From Candidatus Nomurabacteria bacterium GW2011_GWF2_43_8 (GTDB lineage: Bacteria > Patescibacteriota > Minisyncoccia > Phycocordibacterales > UBA9973), in contig LCGX01000034.1 in assembly GCA_001000035.1 (NCBI GenBank), forward strand, positions 1-6,588: a stretch of DNA of 6,588 nt, in the 5' to 3' direction. The translations under genes were made by a program, and so were the position numbers. The notes under the pieces were generated by a model. The model saw nothing but the letters and a program-made list of their open reading frames with translations, did no database searches and was not told where the DNA came from. Positions 1 through 5,417 of the stretch are shown one piece after another; within the stretch, counting starts at the first letter, position 1; every line of letters begins with the position of its first letter.

Positions 1-171
1 CTTTTAGAAGAAGAAAAGAAGCAAGGCACTGTGACCGCGCCGGTTGACGGGAAAATTATTTCCGATATTCAGGAAAAACTTGGGACTTATGCCCTGAAAG
101 GGAAGTTCCTTTTGACGAGAAAATTCACGACACGAAAGAGGCTGATTTCAAGACAGAGGATAAAATTTTAG
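1..171 (+). CDS. 3' end of an open frame, probably the 5' part of a frameshifted sigma-factor gene
   Basis: Frame 1 is open from the window edge to a TAG at 169-171 (56 codons). Its translation up to about codon 33 looks protein-like (EEEKKQGTVTAPVDGKII, then DIQEKLGTYALK), while the last 20 codons are basic and look out of frame. Two readings are possible. (1) It is region 2.3-2.4 of the sigma factor that continues in frame 3 from about base 100; GKIISDIQEKLGTYALK can be laid over the usual 'RAWLYxIARNLLIDYLRK' stretch, and losing one base in the AAAGGG run at 97-102 would explain the break. (2) It is the end of a HlyD/biotinyl-lipoyl-like domain, which the VTAPVDGK and GTYALKGKFLL pattern resembles. 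The first is simpler because one indel explains everything, but the residue match is weak. Confidence 0.35.
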   Translation, partial: LLEEEKKQGTVTAPVDGKIISDIQEKLGTYALKGKFLLTRKFTTRKRLISRQRIKF

Positions 172-350
172 TGGATCAGATTTTAATGCGCCTCTCGGAT
201 AGTGATCGTGAACTTATACGGCTGCGCTTTATCGCTGATTTATCCCTGAATGACATCGCCAAACTTTTTAAAATTAATCCGATAACGGCCAGGGTTAGGA
301 TGCATCGGGCATTATCAACCGCAAGATCTTTATTTATAAAACAACAATAA
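102..350 (+). CDS. Sigma-70 family (ECF-like) RNA polymerase sigma factor, C-terminal region 4; 5' end broken or frameshifted
   Basis: Frame 3 reads an acidic linker (REVPFDEKIHDTKEADFKTED) followed by a typical sigma region 4: VDQILMRLSDSDRELIRLRF, then LSLNDIAKLFKINPITARVR and MHRALSTAR. The last two form the helix-turn-helix that contacts the -35 box. The protein ends at TAA 348-350, backed by a second TAA. The frame is open from base 48 but has no ATG, GTG or TTG before GTG 171. GTG 171 would give a 59-residue protein of region 4 alone, overlapping the TAG of the frame-1 ORF by one base. Because the linker ahead of 171 already looks like sigma-factor sequence, a frameshift near 97-102 is the likelier explanation; a sequencing error or a true mutation cannot be told apart. 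The membrane-protein gene starts 5 bases after the stop, so the two are almost certainly co-transcribed. Confidence 0.72.
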   Translation, partial: EVPFDEKIHDTKEADFKTEDKILVDQILMRLSDSDRELIRLRFIADLSLNDIAKLFKINPITARVRMHRALSTARSLFIKQQ

Positions 351-355
351 TAATT

Positions 356-1516
356 ATGAAAAATAAGAGAACAATAAAAAATATATTTGAATCTTGGGGC
401 CAGAGCAAAAAGGAATTGCCTCCGAATAATAATGCGCTCAAGAGTGAGATTCTTTCAAAAGTCCCGTCCGATCTCGGCAAAACTTTTGCCATCAATCATT
501 CGCGTTTACCTTGGGTTTCTTTTGCCTTCACGGCGGTAGCCGTGGTTGTATTTTTTATTAATCTGGCCGGCCCCCAAAATAATTTTGGCAAACAAGCTCC
601 TACTTTAGGTGAATCTTCTGTGGACTTTTATAAAACAAGTAGTAATAGAGGCACTTCAGCACCGAGCATGCCTTCTCTGGATAATTATTACACTCCGCCT
701 TTTTATGGCGGTGGAGATTCTCCCATAACGGATAATCGGGAATTTTTGAAGATTGGCTATAACGCGACTGTCCGCACCAGGCGGGCGCCTCTTTTGGCCG
801 CCAGAATTGAAACTTTGATCCGGGGGTTCGGCGGCCGGATAGATTCAGCCAGTAGCGGAGAGAAATCCGGGTACATTAGTTTTGCCCTGCCCAAAGAGGA
901 GCTTTCGACTTTTCAGCTGGCGATCAAGGATCTTGCCGGAGCGAGGTTTTACACCGAACAGACGAATTCCCAAAATCTTTTGCCGCAAAAGCAGATGATT
1001 GAAGAAAATCAAAGGCAAAACGAAAAAAATTTGAGCGATTTGAACGCCGAACGCGGACAAATAGTGCGAAGCCATAACCAAGTTGTTGCTTCGCATCAAT
1101 CCAGAGTCGATTCGATTAATAGAGATATAGCTACGCTTAATGCCGAATATCCATCTGCCGACGCGGCGCGCCGGGCGCAAATCCTAAACATCATAAATCA
1201 GTTGCAGGCCGAAATAAACACGATTCGATATCAAATCGCGAACGAGAATAAAAGTTATCAAACAAAAATAAGCGATATTGATAATAAAATCAGGAACACG
1301 CAAGAGAATTTGCGGATAATAAAAAACGAAGACACAAATCTTATCAATAACGTGGCCACGGTAAATGGCACTATCTCGCTGACTTGGATAAATCTTTGGG
1401 AGTTGGCTGATGCTTACGCGCCCGGACCGCTCCTCGCTTGGGTATTTTTGCTAGCGGCCATTGCCTATTATCTTTTCTGGCACCGCCGGTTTATCGCCGT
1501 ACCTGACTATTTCTAA
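356..1516 (+). CDS. DUF4349 domain membrane protein with coiled coil, putative anti-sigma/signal partner
   Basis: The 386-residue protein has a basic cytoplasmic N-terminus of about 50 residues, a membrane segment at about 52-71 (WVSFAFTAVAVVVFFINLAG) and a low-complexity linker to about 125. The DUF4349 core spans about 130-205 (the FLKIGYNATVR strand, GFGGRIDSAS, ISFALPKEELSTF). A long coiled coil covers about 210-330, followed by TISLTW, a second membrane segment at about 358-375 and the basic tail WHRRF. DUF4349 proteins typically have this core plus coiled coil plus C-terminal helix, but their biochemistry is not established. The soluble N-terminus before the first helix, and the position 5 bases after a sigma gene, resemble a sigma/anti-sigma pair in which the outside domain would sense the envelope; that role is inference. 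The start ATG has no Shine-Dalgarno sequence, so translation is probably coupled to the sigma gene. The stop lies 5 bases from the 3' end of the convergent tRNA-Leu, with no terminator between them. Confidence 0.85.
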   Translation: MKNKRTIKNIFESWGQSKKELPPNNNALKSEILSKVPSDLGKTFAINHSRLPWVSFAFTAVAVVVFFINLAGPQNNFGKQAPTLGESSVDFYKTSSNRGTSAPSMPSLDNYYTPPFYGGGDSPITDNREFLKIGYNATVRTRRAPLLAARIETLIRGFGGRIDSASSGEKSGYISFALPKEELSTFQLAIKDLAGARFYTEQTNSQNLLPQKQMIEENQRQNEKNLSDLNAERGQIVRSHNQVVASHQSRVDSINRDIATLNAEYPSADAARRAQILNIINQLQAEINTIRYQIANENKSYQTKISDIDNKIRNTQENLRIIKNEDTNLINNVATVNGTISLTWINLWELADAYAPGPLLAWVFLLAAIAYYLFWHRRFIAVPDYF

Positions 1517-1521
1517 CTCGG

Positions 1522-1603
1522 TGCCCGAGGTGGGCATCGAACCCACATCCCTTACGGGACACGATCTTAAGTCGTGCGCGTATACCAATTCCGCCACTCG
1601 GGC
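1522..1603 (-). tRNA. tRNA-Leu (anticodon UAA)
   Basis: On the minus strand a 7-bp acceptor stem GCCCGAG/CTCGGGC (1597-1603 with 1523-1529) closes a complete class II cloverleaf. The anticodon stem is CACGA/TCGTG with loop CTTAAGA, giving anticodon UAA (1567-1569). A variable-arm hairpin TCCC-GTAA-GGGA follows, then T stem GTGGG/CCCAC with loop TTCGATG. The long variable arm and discriminator A (base 1522) both fit tRNA-Leu. The genome then continues CCG, so the terminal CCA is not encoded and must be added by nucleotidyltransferase, unlike in the neighbouring tRNA-Cys. Confidence 0.96.
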
Positions 1604-1611
1604 ATTAACAA

Positions 1612-1640
1612 ATTATACATTAAAAAATCAAAACTGTCTG
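1612..1640 (-). promoter_or_regulatory. Promoter of tRNA-Leu
   Basis: On the minus strand there is a perfect TATAAT (1612-1617) 17 bases downstream of CAGACA (1635-1640, four of six matches to TTGACA). A start 6-7 bases after the -10 falls at about 1605, only one or two bases ahead of the mature tRNA 5' end at 1603. The tRNA could therefore be made with almost no 5' leader. Confidence 0.6.
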
Positions 1641-1647
1641 ATTTTTT
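1622..1647 (-). terminator. AT-rich hairpin with T-run just after tRNA-Cys, possible weak terminator
   Basis: A perfect 9-bp stem (AAAAAATCA at 1622-1630 with TGATTTTTT at 1639-1647) encloses an 8-base loop. In the tRNA-Cys direction it starts at the last base of the CCA end and finishes in a run of T. Only one G-C pair supports the stem, so termination would be weak; it may instead help 3' processing. It overlaps the -35 region of the tRNA-Leu promoter. Confidence 0.3.
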
Positions 1648-1721
1648 GGAGGCCTGGGTGGGAATCGCACCCACGTATATTCCTTTTGCAGAGGAATGCC
1701 TTACTACTTGGCTACCAGGCC
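1647..1721 (-). tRNA. tRNA-Cys (anticodon GCA), CCA encoded
   Basis: The minus strand gives acceptor stem GGCCTGG/CCAGGCC (1715-1721 with 1651-1657), an anticodon stem TTCCT/AGGAA with loop CTGCAAA (anticodon GCA), and T stem GTGGG/CCCAC with loop TGCGATT. The discriminator base is U (complement of 1650), the main identity base of tRNA-Cys, and is followed by an encoded CCA (1647-1649). No convincing promoter is seen directly upstream, so it may be read from the rbfA operon or from a promoter within the inverted repeat region. Confidence 0.95.
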
Positions 1722-1727
1722 CTGATA

Positions 1728-1834
1728 ATTTTGAAATAGCTCTTCTCGAAATGCACACATAAAATTCTGCTGAATTTTTGCTCTGCTCGGCTCGTCAGCC
1801 TGCGCAAGGCATTTCTTAAAGACTATTTCAAAAT
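1728..1834. repeat. 107-bp imperfect inverted repeat with internal hairpins between rbfA and tRNA-Cys
   Basis: The outer arms are a perfect 12-bp match (ATTTTGAAATAG at 1728-1739 against CTATTTCAAAAT at 1823-1834). After a mismatched stretch, a second 7-bp match follows (GAAATGC at 1748-1754 against GCATTTC at 1809-1815). The 54-base interior folds again: AAAATTC-TGCT-GAATTTT (1761-1778) and GGCT-CGTC-AGCC (1789-1800), with GCCT/AGGC (1798-1810) as an alternative. The element starts right after the rbfA stop and ends 6 bases before the tRNA-Cys 5' end. It could be a transcript-end or processing structure, a small non-autonomous element with terminal inverted repeats, or a structured RNA. No clear target-site duplication is seen. 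Confidence 0.6.
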
Positions 1835-1835
1835 A

Positions 1836-2156
1836 TTAACTGTTTCGGAGCAGTTCGTCAATTTTCTGCCGGTTTTTTTCTCCTTGGTCTATTTTAACGT
1901 CGAGAAAAGGAATTATTTTTATCAACATATTCTTTTTCAATAATTCGCGCAGCTCTCCCAGTTTCCTTTTTATAAAATTGAGCGCGCCGACTTCTTTGGC
2001 AGTGGGGAATACCGTGATAAATATGGTTGCTCGTTTGAGGTCAGGGGAGGCGGTGCAGGAGGTGACCGTGATAAGGGAAGTTTTATCGCTTTCCCGTTCC
2101 AAAAACTGCGCCGCAAGCTCTTTTATCTGATTGGCTACTTTTTCGTTCCGGTTCAT
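1836..2156 (-). CDS. rbfA: Ribosome-binding factor A
   Basis: This 106-residue protein has the normal RbfA length and pattern: an N-terminal helix (NRNEKVANQIKELAAQFL), the strand TSLITVTSC, the hallmark SPDLKRATIFITVF, then LGELRELLKKNM and IIPFLDVKID before a final helix. RbfA has a KH-type fold, binds the 30S subunit near the 5' end of 16S rRNA and helps late small-subunit maturation. Its gene lies 5 bases after infB on the same strand, the classic infB-rbfA order, so it is co-transcribed and probably translationally coupled. No Shine-Dalgarno sequence precedes the ATG. Confidence 0.95.
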   Translation of the reverse strand: MNRNEKVANQIKELAAQFLERESDKTSLITVTSCTASPDLKRATIFITVFPTAKEVGALNFIKRKLGELRELLKKNMLIKIIPFLDVKIDQGEKNRQKIDELLRNS

Positions 2157-2161
2157 TCTGT

Positions 2162-3673
2162 TTATTTTTGCGTAATCATAAATGATTCAAGAACATCGCC
2201 CGGGGCGATTTCCGTTTTTGACTCAATCATCATTCCGAATTCAGAGCCTTCTTCAACCAAGCTCGTTTTTGTCTTGTTTTTTTCCAAGTTTACGATTTTT
2301 CCTTGGCCGATTTCGAACTCTCGGCGCATTATTCGAACCGTGCTATTTAAGCCGATTTTTCCTTCCGTTACTTTTCCCCCCAATATCTGGCGTTCTTTGG
2401 TGCGACTGAACGCCCGGATAATTTTTGCGCGGCCGGTTGTCTCCATTGTTTCAATTTTCGGTCTCTTTTCCTCCATTTGGACCTCCAACCACTCAGCCAT
2501 TTTGTAGATTATATTGAAGAAGTTGATAGCAATACCTCTTTTTTGGGCCGTTTCCGCGGCGCTCCGATCGGCGGCTACGTTGAATCCGATGACCAGCGCG
2601 TCCTCGCCGGACGCGATTCCTTTTATGTCGGATTCGGAAACCGGGCCAATGCCTTTGGCCACTATCCGGAATTCCACGCTGTCACTTTTCATTTTGTGGA
2701 TTTCCTTCTCAATGGCTTCTAGCGAGCCGGAAACGTCGGCTTTCAAAATTATCGGTATTGTTTTTTTACTTTCTCCTTCCTGATGAGAGAGAGAGGGGCT
2801 TGCCGGACGGGAAGGAACCCCCCCCATATATTTTTCGGCATCGGATTTTTTTTGAAAAGTTCTGAATCGCGCGCCCACTCTGGGCATTTTGTCAAAACCC
2901 ACAATGCGTATCGGGGAAGAAAAACTGGCCTCGCCTATATTCCTTCCCAGAAAATTTTCCATTATTCGCGTGGAACACATACTATCTTCCACTACAACGG
3001 TCATGCCTTTTTTGATTGACCCATTTTTTATAATCAAGGTCGCTAGTATGCCCCGCCTAGAGTCCAAGTTTACTTCAATCACGAAACCAGAGGCTTTTTC
3101 CGCGACGTTTCCCGTAAAGTTTTCCATCTCAGCCAGAATCAGGATAAGGGACAACAGATTGTCCACTCCGGTGCCGATTTTAGCGGAAATCTCCGCGCAC
3201 GGTATCTTGCCTCCGTAATTTTCCAGATAAATTTCATTCTCTGCCAGTTCTTGTTTTGTTTTTTCCACATTGGCGCCCGGCTTGTCTATCTTATTAATAG
3301 CAACGATGCAGGGGATTTTGGATTCTACGATAGTTTTCCAAGCTTCAATTGTTTGTGGTTTTACTCCATCTTCGGAAGAAACGACCAAAACAGCGATGTC
3401 GGCCACCTCTGCGCCGCGTTCGCGCATTTTTGAAAAAGCTTCATGCCCGGGAGTGTCCAGGAAAGTTATTTTTTTATCAGTTCCGGTCTCATCTTTGTGC
3501 ATGACTTCGTAAGCAGAAATGCACTGAGTTATACCTCCGGCTTCGCATTCGACTATGTTCGTTTTTCGGATGTAGTCTAAGAGAGTCGATTTTCCGTGGT
3601 CGATGTGGCCCATGACCACTACCACTGGCGGGCGCGCAACCATATTGTTTTGTTTAACATTTTTTGTTTCCAT
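2162..3673 (-). CDS. infB: Translation initiation factor IF-2, short form without N-terminal domain
   Basis: IF-2 is the GTPase that delivers initiator tRNA to the 30S subunit and promotes subunit joining. From the ATG at 3671-3673 it has 503 residues, against roughly 890 in E. coli, because the variable N-terminal domain is missing. G-domain motifs are GHIDHGKS (22-29), GGITQ (46-50), DTPGH (73-77), NKID (127-130) and SAK (163-165). Domain II follows at about 195-280, domain III from [13 protein letters not shown] (about 309) to 395, and the fMet-tRNA-binding domain IV from about 410 to the end. A longer start at 3748 exists but would overlap the DUF4446 gene by 65 bases with an unconserved-looking tail; the chosen ATG lies 10 bases past the DUF4446 stop. 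Oddities: the usual GGITQH reads GGITQC, the P-loop ends in S rather than T, and a Pro/Ser-rich insert sits at 284-301. Confidence 0.95.
   Translation of the reverse strand: METKNVKQNNMVARPPVVVVMGHIDHGKSTLLDYIRKTNIVECEAGGITQCISAYEVMHKDETGTDKKITFLDTPGHEAFSKMRERGAEVADIAVLVVSSEDGVKPQTIEAWKTIVESKIPCIVAINKIDKPGANVEKTKQELAENEIYLENYGGKIPCAEISAKIGTGVDNLLSLILILAEMENFTGNVAEKASGFVIEVNLDSRRGILATLIIKNGSIKKGMTVVVEDSMCSTRIMENFLGRNIGEASFSSPIRIVGFDKMPRVGARFRTFQKKSDAEKYMGGVPSRPASPSLSHQEGESKKTIPIILKADVSGSLEAIEKEIHKMKSDSVEFRIVAKGIGPVSESDIKGIASGEDALVIGFNVAADRSAAETAQKRGIAINFFNIIYKMAEWLEVQMEEKRPKIETMETTGRAKIIRAFSRTKERQILGGKVTEGKIGLNSTVRIMRREFEIGQGKIVNLEKNKTKTSLVEEGSEFGMMIESKTEIAPGDVLESFMITQK
2768..2827. repeat. Repeat-like insert inside infB, with a run of eight C
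   Basis: This stretch encodes [18 protein letters not shown] between domains II and III, replacing the helical linker of ordinary IF-2. The composition is unlike the rest of the gene: a C8 run at 2818-2825 (G8 in the coding strand) and a GA-rich tract at 2784-2797. [16 protein letters not shown] peptides look like a translated intergenic repeat rather than selected protein sequence. Whether other copies exist in the genome cannot be seen from this window. Confidence 0.4.
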
Positions 3674-3683
3674 TTTTTTTGAG

Positions 3684-4139
3684 CTACACTTTTGCTTTTT
3701 CCAGAGCCCGATTTTCTTCCGCCGATAGCTCGTATTCTGATTTGCCATTTTTGATAGGTTTGGCGAATATGCTCATTCGCTCGCGGGAATATAAACTTGA
3801 AATCACTAGGCCGTTACCTTCTTCGTCGAGCATCCCGACCGCGAAACTTTGATTGCCGCCCTGGTCGGGAAATGGGTTGAAGCGTATCGTTTCCAGTCCC
3901 CGGATGCTTTTTTTGAGTTTGCCGTTTATCTCGGTAATTTCTTTTTCGATATTGTCTTTCGCCTTATTTAACTTAGCAATCTCCTGTTCCAGTACGACGA
4001 TAGTGTCCTCCAAGTCCTTCGCTTTCTTGCCGAGAAAAAACCTTTTCAAACGTTTTTCCGTGATGATAATCCAAACAGCGCCCAGCAAAATGGCGATTCC
4101 GGCCAAAACAAAAAAGGCGATTTCAAGCTTTGTATTCAT
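3684..4139 (-). CDS. DUF4446 family membrane-anchored protein
   Basis: The 151-residue protein starts with a membrane helix (about 7-28, IAFFVLAGIAILLGAVWIII), followed by KRLKRFFLGKKAKDLE and a coiled coil to about 80. A compact C-terminal domain then carries the DUF4446 signature: IRFNPFPDQGGNQSFAVGMLDEEGNG, VISSLYSRERMSIFAKPI, and YELSAEE near the end (pattern 'RxNPF...GG..SF...LLD..G.G...SLysRe....YaKpi..G.S.y.LS.EE'). The biochemical role of the family is unknown. The topology suggests a short outside or membrane anchor with the body in the cytoplasm. It is the first gene of the minus-strand unit, followed by infB after 10 bases and then rbfA, and has its own near-leaderless promoter. 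Confidence 0.85.
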   Translation of the reverse strand: MNTKLEIAFFVLAGIAILLGAVWIIITEKRLKRFFLGKKAKDLEDTIVVLEQEIAKLNKAKDNIEKEITEINGKLKKSIRGLETIRFNPFPDQGGNQSFAVGMLDEEGNGLVISSLYSRERMSIFAKPIKNGKSEYELSAEENRALEKAKV

Positions 4140-4147
4140 GTGTTTTC

Positions 4148-4176
4148 AATATATACCCGGTAGTGAGTTTTAGCAA
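4148..4176 (-). promoter_or_regulatory. Promoter of the DUF4446-infB-rbfA operon, near-leaderless
   Basis: On the minus strand TTGCTA (4171-4176) is followed after 17 bases by TATATT (4148-4153), or after 15 by TATATA (4150-4155). A start site 6-7 bases downstream falls at about 4141-4143, only two to four bases before the ATG at 4139. No Shine-Dalgarno sequence could fit in such a leader. Confidence 0.5.
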
Positions 4177-4230
4177 GGCGCATAGCGCGCTCGTGAAGCG
4201 AGCATTGCCAAAATCTACTAACCAGGTATA
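4152..4230. repeat. Imperfect palindrome carrying two mirrored promoters
   Basis: The left arm (4152-4178) and the reverse complement of the right arm (4203-4230) agree at 21 of 27 aligned positions with one gap; most mismatches are A/G exchanges. Each arm contains a TTGCyA -35 box, a similar 15-16-base spacer and a TATA -10 box, pointing outward. The centre has two small hairpins: GCGC-ATA-GCGC (4178-4188) and GCTCG-TGAAG-CGAGC (4189-4203). Confidence 0.6.
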
Positions 4231-4232
4231 CT
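4205..4232 (+). promoter_or_regulatory. Promoter of the cysteine desulfurase gene, leaderless
   Basis: TTGCCA (4205-4210, five of six to consensus) and TATACT (4227-4232, five of six) are separated by 16 bases. A start 6-7 bases after the -10 lands on 4238-4240, that is on the GTG start codon at 4239, so the mRNA should have no 5' leader. Confidence 0.6.
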
Positions 4233-4238
4233 ATTTTT

Positions 4239-5414
4239 GTGAAAAAATTTTCTAAAAGAATTTATCTGGATTACGCGGCATCCGCTACGCCCAATCCGAG
4301 TTCGATACATCTGTCCGGGGTAGAAGAAAAAAACAAACTTCAAGATGCTCGTCGGAGAGTAGCCGACATTTTGGGCGCCCGGCCGGGTGAAGTAATTTTT
4401 ACGAGTGGCGGGACGGAAAGCAACAATCTTGCCATACAGGGAGTAGTTTTGGCCTGGCATAAAAAAAGTAAAGATAAAATTCTCCCGCATATCATAATGA
4501 CCAATATAGAGCATCCTTCCGCGCTTGAGACAGGCAAGATGCTTGCTCAGAGAAAACTCGCGGAAGTTTCCGTCGTGCCAGTTGAAGCCATCGGAATTGT
4601 TGATCCGAAAAAAATAAAAAAAGCTTTCCGGCCCAGCACTGTCTTGGTTTCGGTTATGTATGCGAACAACGAAATCGGCACAATACAGCCGATAAAAGAA
4701 ATCGCGAGAGAAATCAGGCATTATAAAAAATCTAGAGCCAAAAGCCTAGCGCCTAGCGCCTATCCAATATTTCATACCGATGCTGTGCAGGCGGCGAATT
4801 ATTTGGATTTGAATGTAGAAAAGCTTGGAGTGGATTTGCTTTCGCTTTCCGGCTCAAAAATAGAAGGGGCGGGAAGGGTAGGAGTGCTTTATAAAAAAAG
4901 AATAGTACTGCTTGAAAATATTTTCGGCGGGGGAGATCAGGAAATGGGATTGCGTCCCGGGACGGAAAATTTGCCGGAGATTTTGAAGTTTTCCAATGCC
5001 TTGCAGTCGGTGCAGAAAACAAAAGAAAAAGAAACAAAACGCCTAATCCGGCTCCGCGATTATTTTATTAACAAACTGCAACATTCTGATATTCTCAAGA
5101 ATGTCGGAATGTTTTTTAATGGAGACTTGGAAAATCGATTGCCGAACAGCGTGAATATCACGATTCCGAAAATTCCGAGCGATCTTTTGGTAATTGAACT
5201 TTCCGCGCGGGGCATAATGGTCTCTTCCAAGAGCGCTTGCGAGAGTTCAAAACCCGGCGGTTCATATGTGATAAAAGCGATACATTCGGAACTGGATTCC
5301 GAAATTGGCGGTCTGCGTTTTTCCATGGGCCAGCGGACAACGAGAAAAAATATTGATTACACTGTTAAAACTTTGTCTGAGATTTTGACAAAACTAAAAA
5401 AGTGGTATAATTGA
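4239..5414 (+). CDS. Cysteine desulfurase, group I (NifS/IscS type), divergent
   Basis: This PLP enzyme takes sulfur from cysteine as a persulfide for Fe-S clusters or tRNA thiolation. The 391-residue protein shows YLDYAA (9-14), FTSGGTESNN (54-63), NIEHPS (89-94), YANNEIGTIQP (141-151), FHTDAVQA (178-185), SGSKIEGAGRVGVLY (204-218) with PLP lysine K207, GLRPGTENLP (237-246), the active-site loop VSSKSACESS with C334, and GLRFSMGQRTT (358-368). The loop length after the cysteine fits group I rather than SufS. Differences: about 20 residues normally between 'NAATTP' and 'NPSSIH' are missing (DYAASATPNPSSIH); the histidine before the PLP lysine is S206; and about 10 extra residues (RAKSLAPSAY) precede FHTDAVQ. 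The GTG start matches a leaderless promoter, and only 8 residues precede the first conserved strand. No scaffold or Fe-S assembly gene is next to it, so its acceptor is unknown. Confidence 0.93.
   Translation: MKKFSKRIYLDYAASATPNPSSIHLSGVEEKNKLQDARRRVADILGARPGEVIFTSGGTESNNLAIQGVVLAWHKKSKDKILPHIIMTNIEHPSALETGKMLAQRKLAEVSVVPVEAIGIVDPKKIKKAFRPSTVLVSVMYANNEIGTIQPIKEIAREIRHYKKSRAKSLAPSAYPIFHTDAVQAANYLDLNVEKLGVDLLSLSGSKIEGAGRVGVLYKKRIVLLENIFGGGDQEMGLRPGTENLPEILKFSNALQSVQKTKEKETKRLIRLRDYFINKLQHSDILKNVGMFFNGDLENRLPNSVNITIPKIPSDLLVIELSARGIMVSSKSACESSKPGGSYVIKAIHSELDSEIGGLRFSMGQRTTRKNIDYTVKTLSEILTKLKKWYN
4744..4762. repeat. Tandem 7-bp repeat GCCTAGC (2.7 copies) inside the desulfurase gene
   Basis: GCCTAGC at 4744-4750, again at 4751-4757, then GCCTA at 4758-4762. 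It encodes SLAPSAY, part of an extra loop ahead of the conserved FHTDAVQ. Because the unit is 7 bases, gain or loss of one copy would shift the reading frame. Confidence 0.7.
5385..5411 (+). promoter_or_regulatory. Near-perfect promoter inside the 3' end of the desulfurase gene, leaderless for the next gene
   Basis: A perfect TTGACA (5385-5390) and a perfect TATAAT (5406-5411) lie 15 bases apart, and TGG just before the -10 makes an extended TGnTATAAT. The short spacer is compensated by the extended -10. A start 6-7 bases downstream is 5417-5418, the A of the ATG at 5418, so the transcript should be leaderless. The boxes simultaneously encode LT and YN in the end of the desulfurase (LTKLKKWYN). 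Confidence 0.7.
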
Positions 5415-5417
5415 GTG

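Noticed and set aside
845..1180. 111-codon minus-strand frame
   Set aside because: Antisense to the DUF4349 gene; no motif or initiation signal.
1461..1739. 92-codon plus-strand open frame containing VGIEPTSL and GWESHPR
   Set aside because: It is the translation of the antisense of both tRNA genes; such 'GIEPTS/ESHPR' peptides are a well-known artefact. The overlapping frames at 1567-1758 and 1574-1762 are rejected for the same reason.
1728..1834. CRISPR or IS element
   Set aside because: There is one inverted repeat pair only, with no repeat-spacer pattern and no transposase frame.
2182..3512. Several plus-strand open frames of 60-109 codons
   Set aside because: All lie antisense to infB, whose G-domain and IF-2 motifs are unmistakable; none shows a recognisable domain.
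3674..3748. Longer infB start at ATG 3748
   Set aside because: It would overlap the DUF4446 coding end by 65 bases, and the extra 25 residues look like an out-of-frame shadow of that gene.
4218..4721. 167-codon minus-strand frame
   Set aside because: Antisense to the 5' half of the cysteine desulfurase, with low-complexity aromatic-rich sequence and no domain.
5412..5414. UGA read as glycine (code 25)
   Set aside because: TGA here ends the desulfurase exactly where the family ends and 3 bases before the next start, so the standard bacterial code fits.
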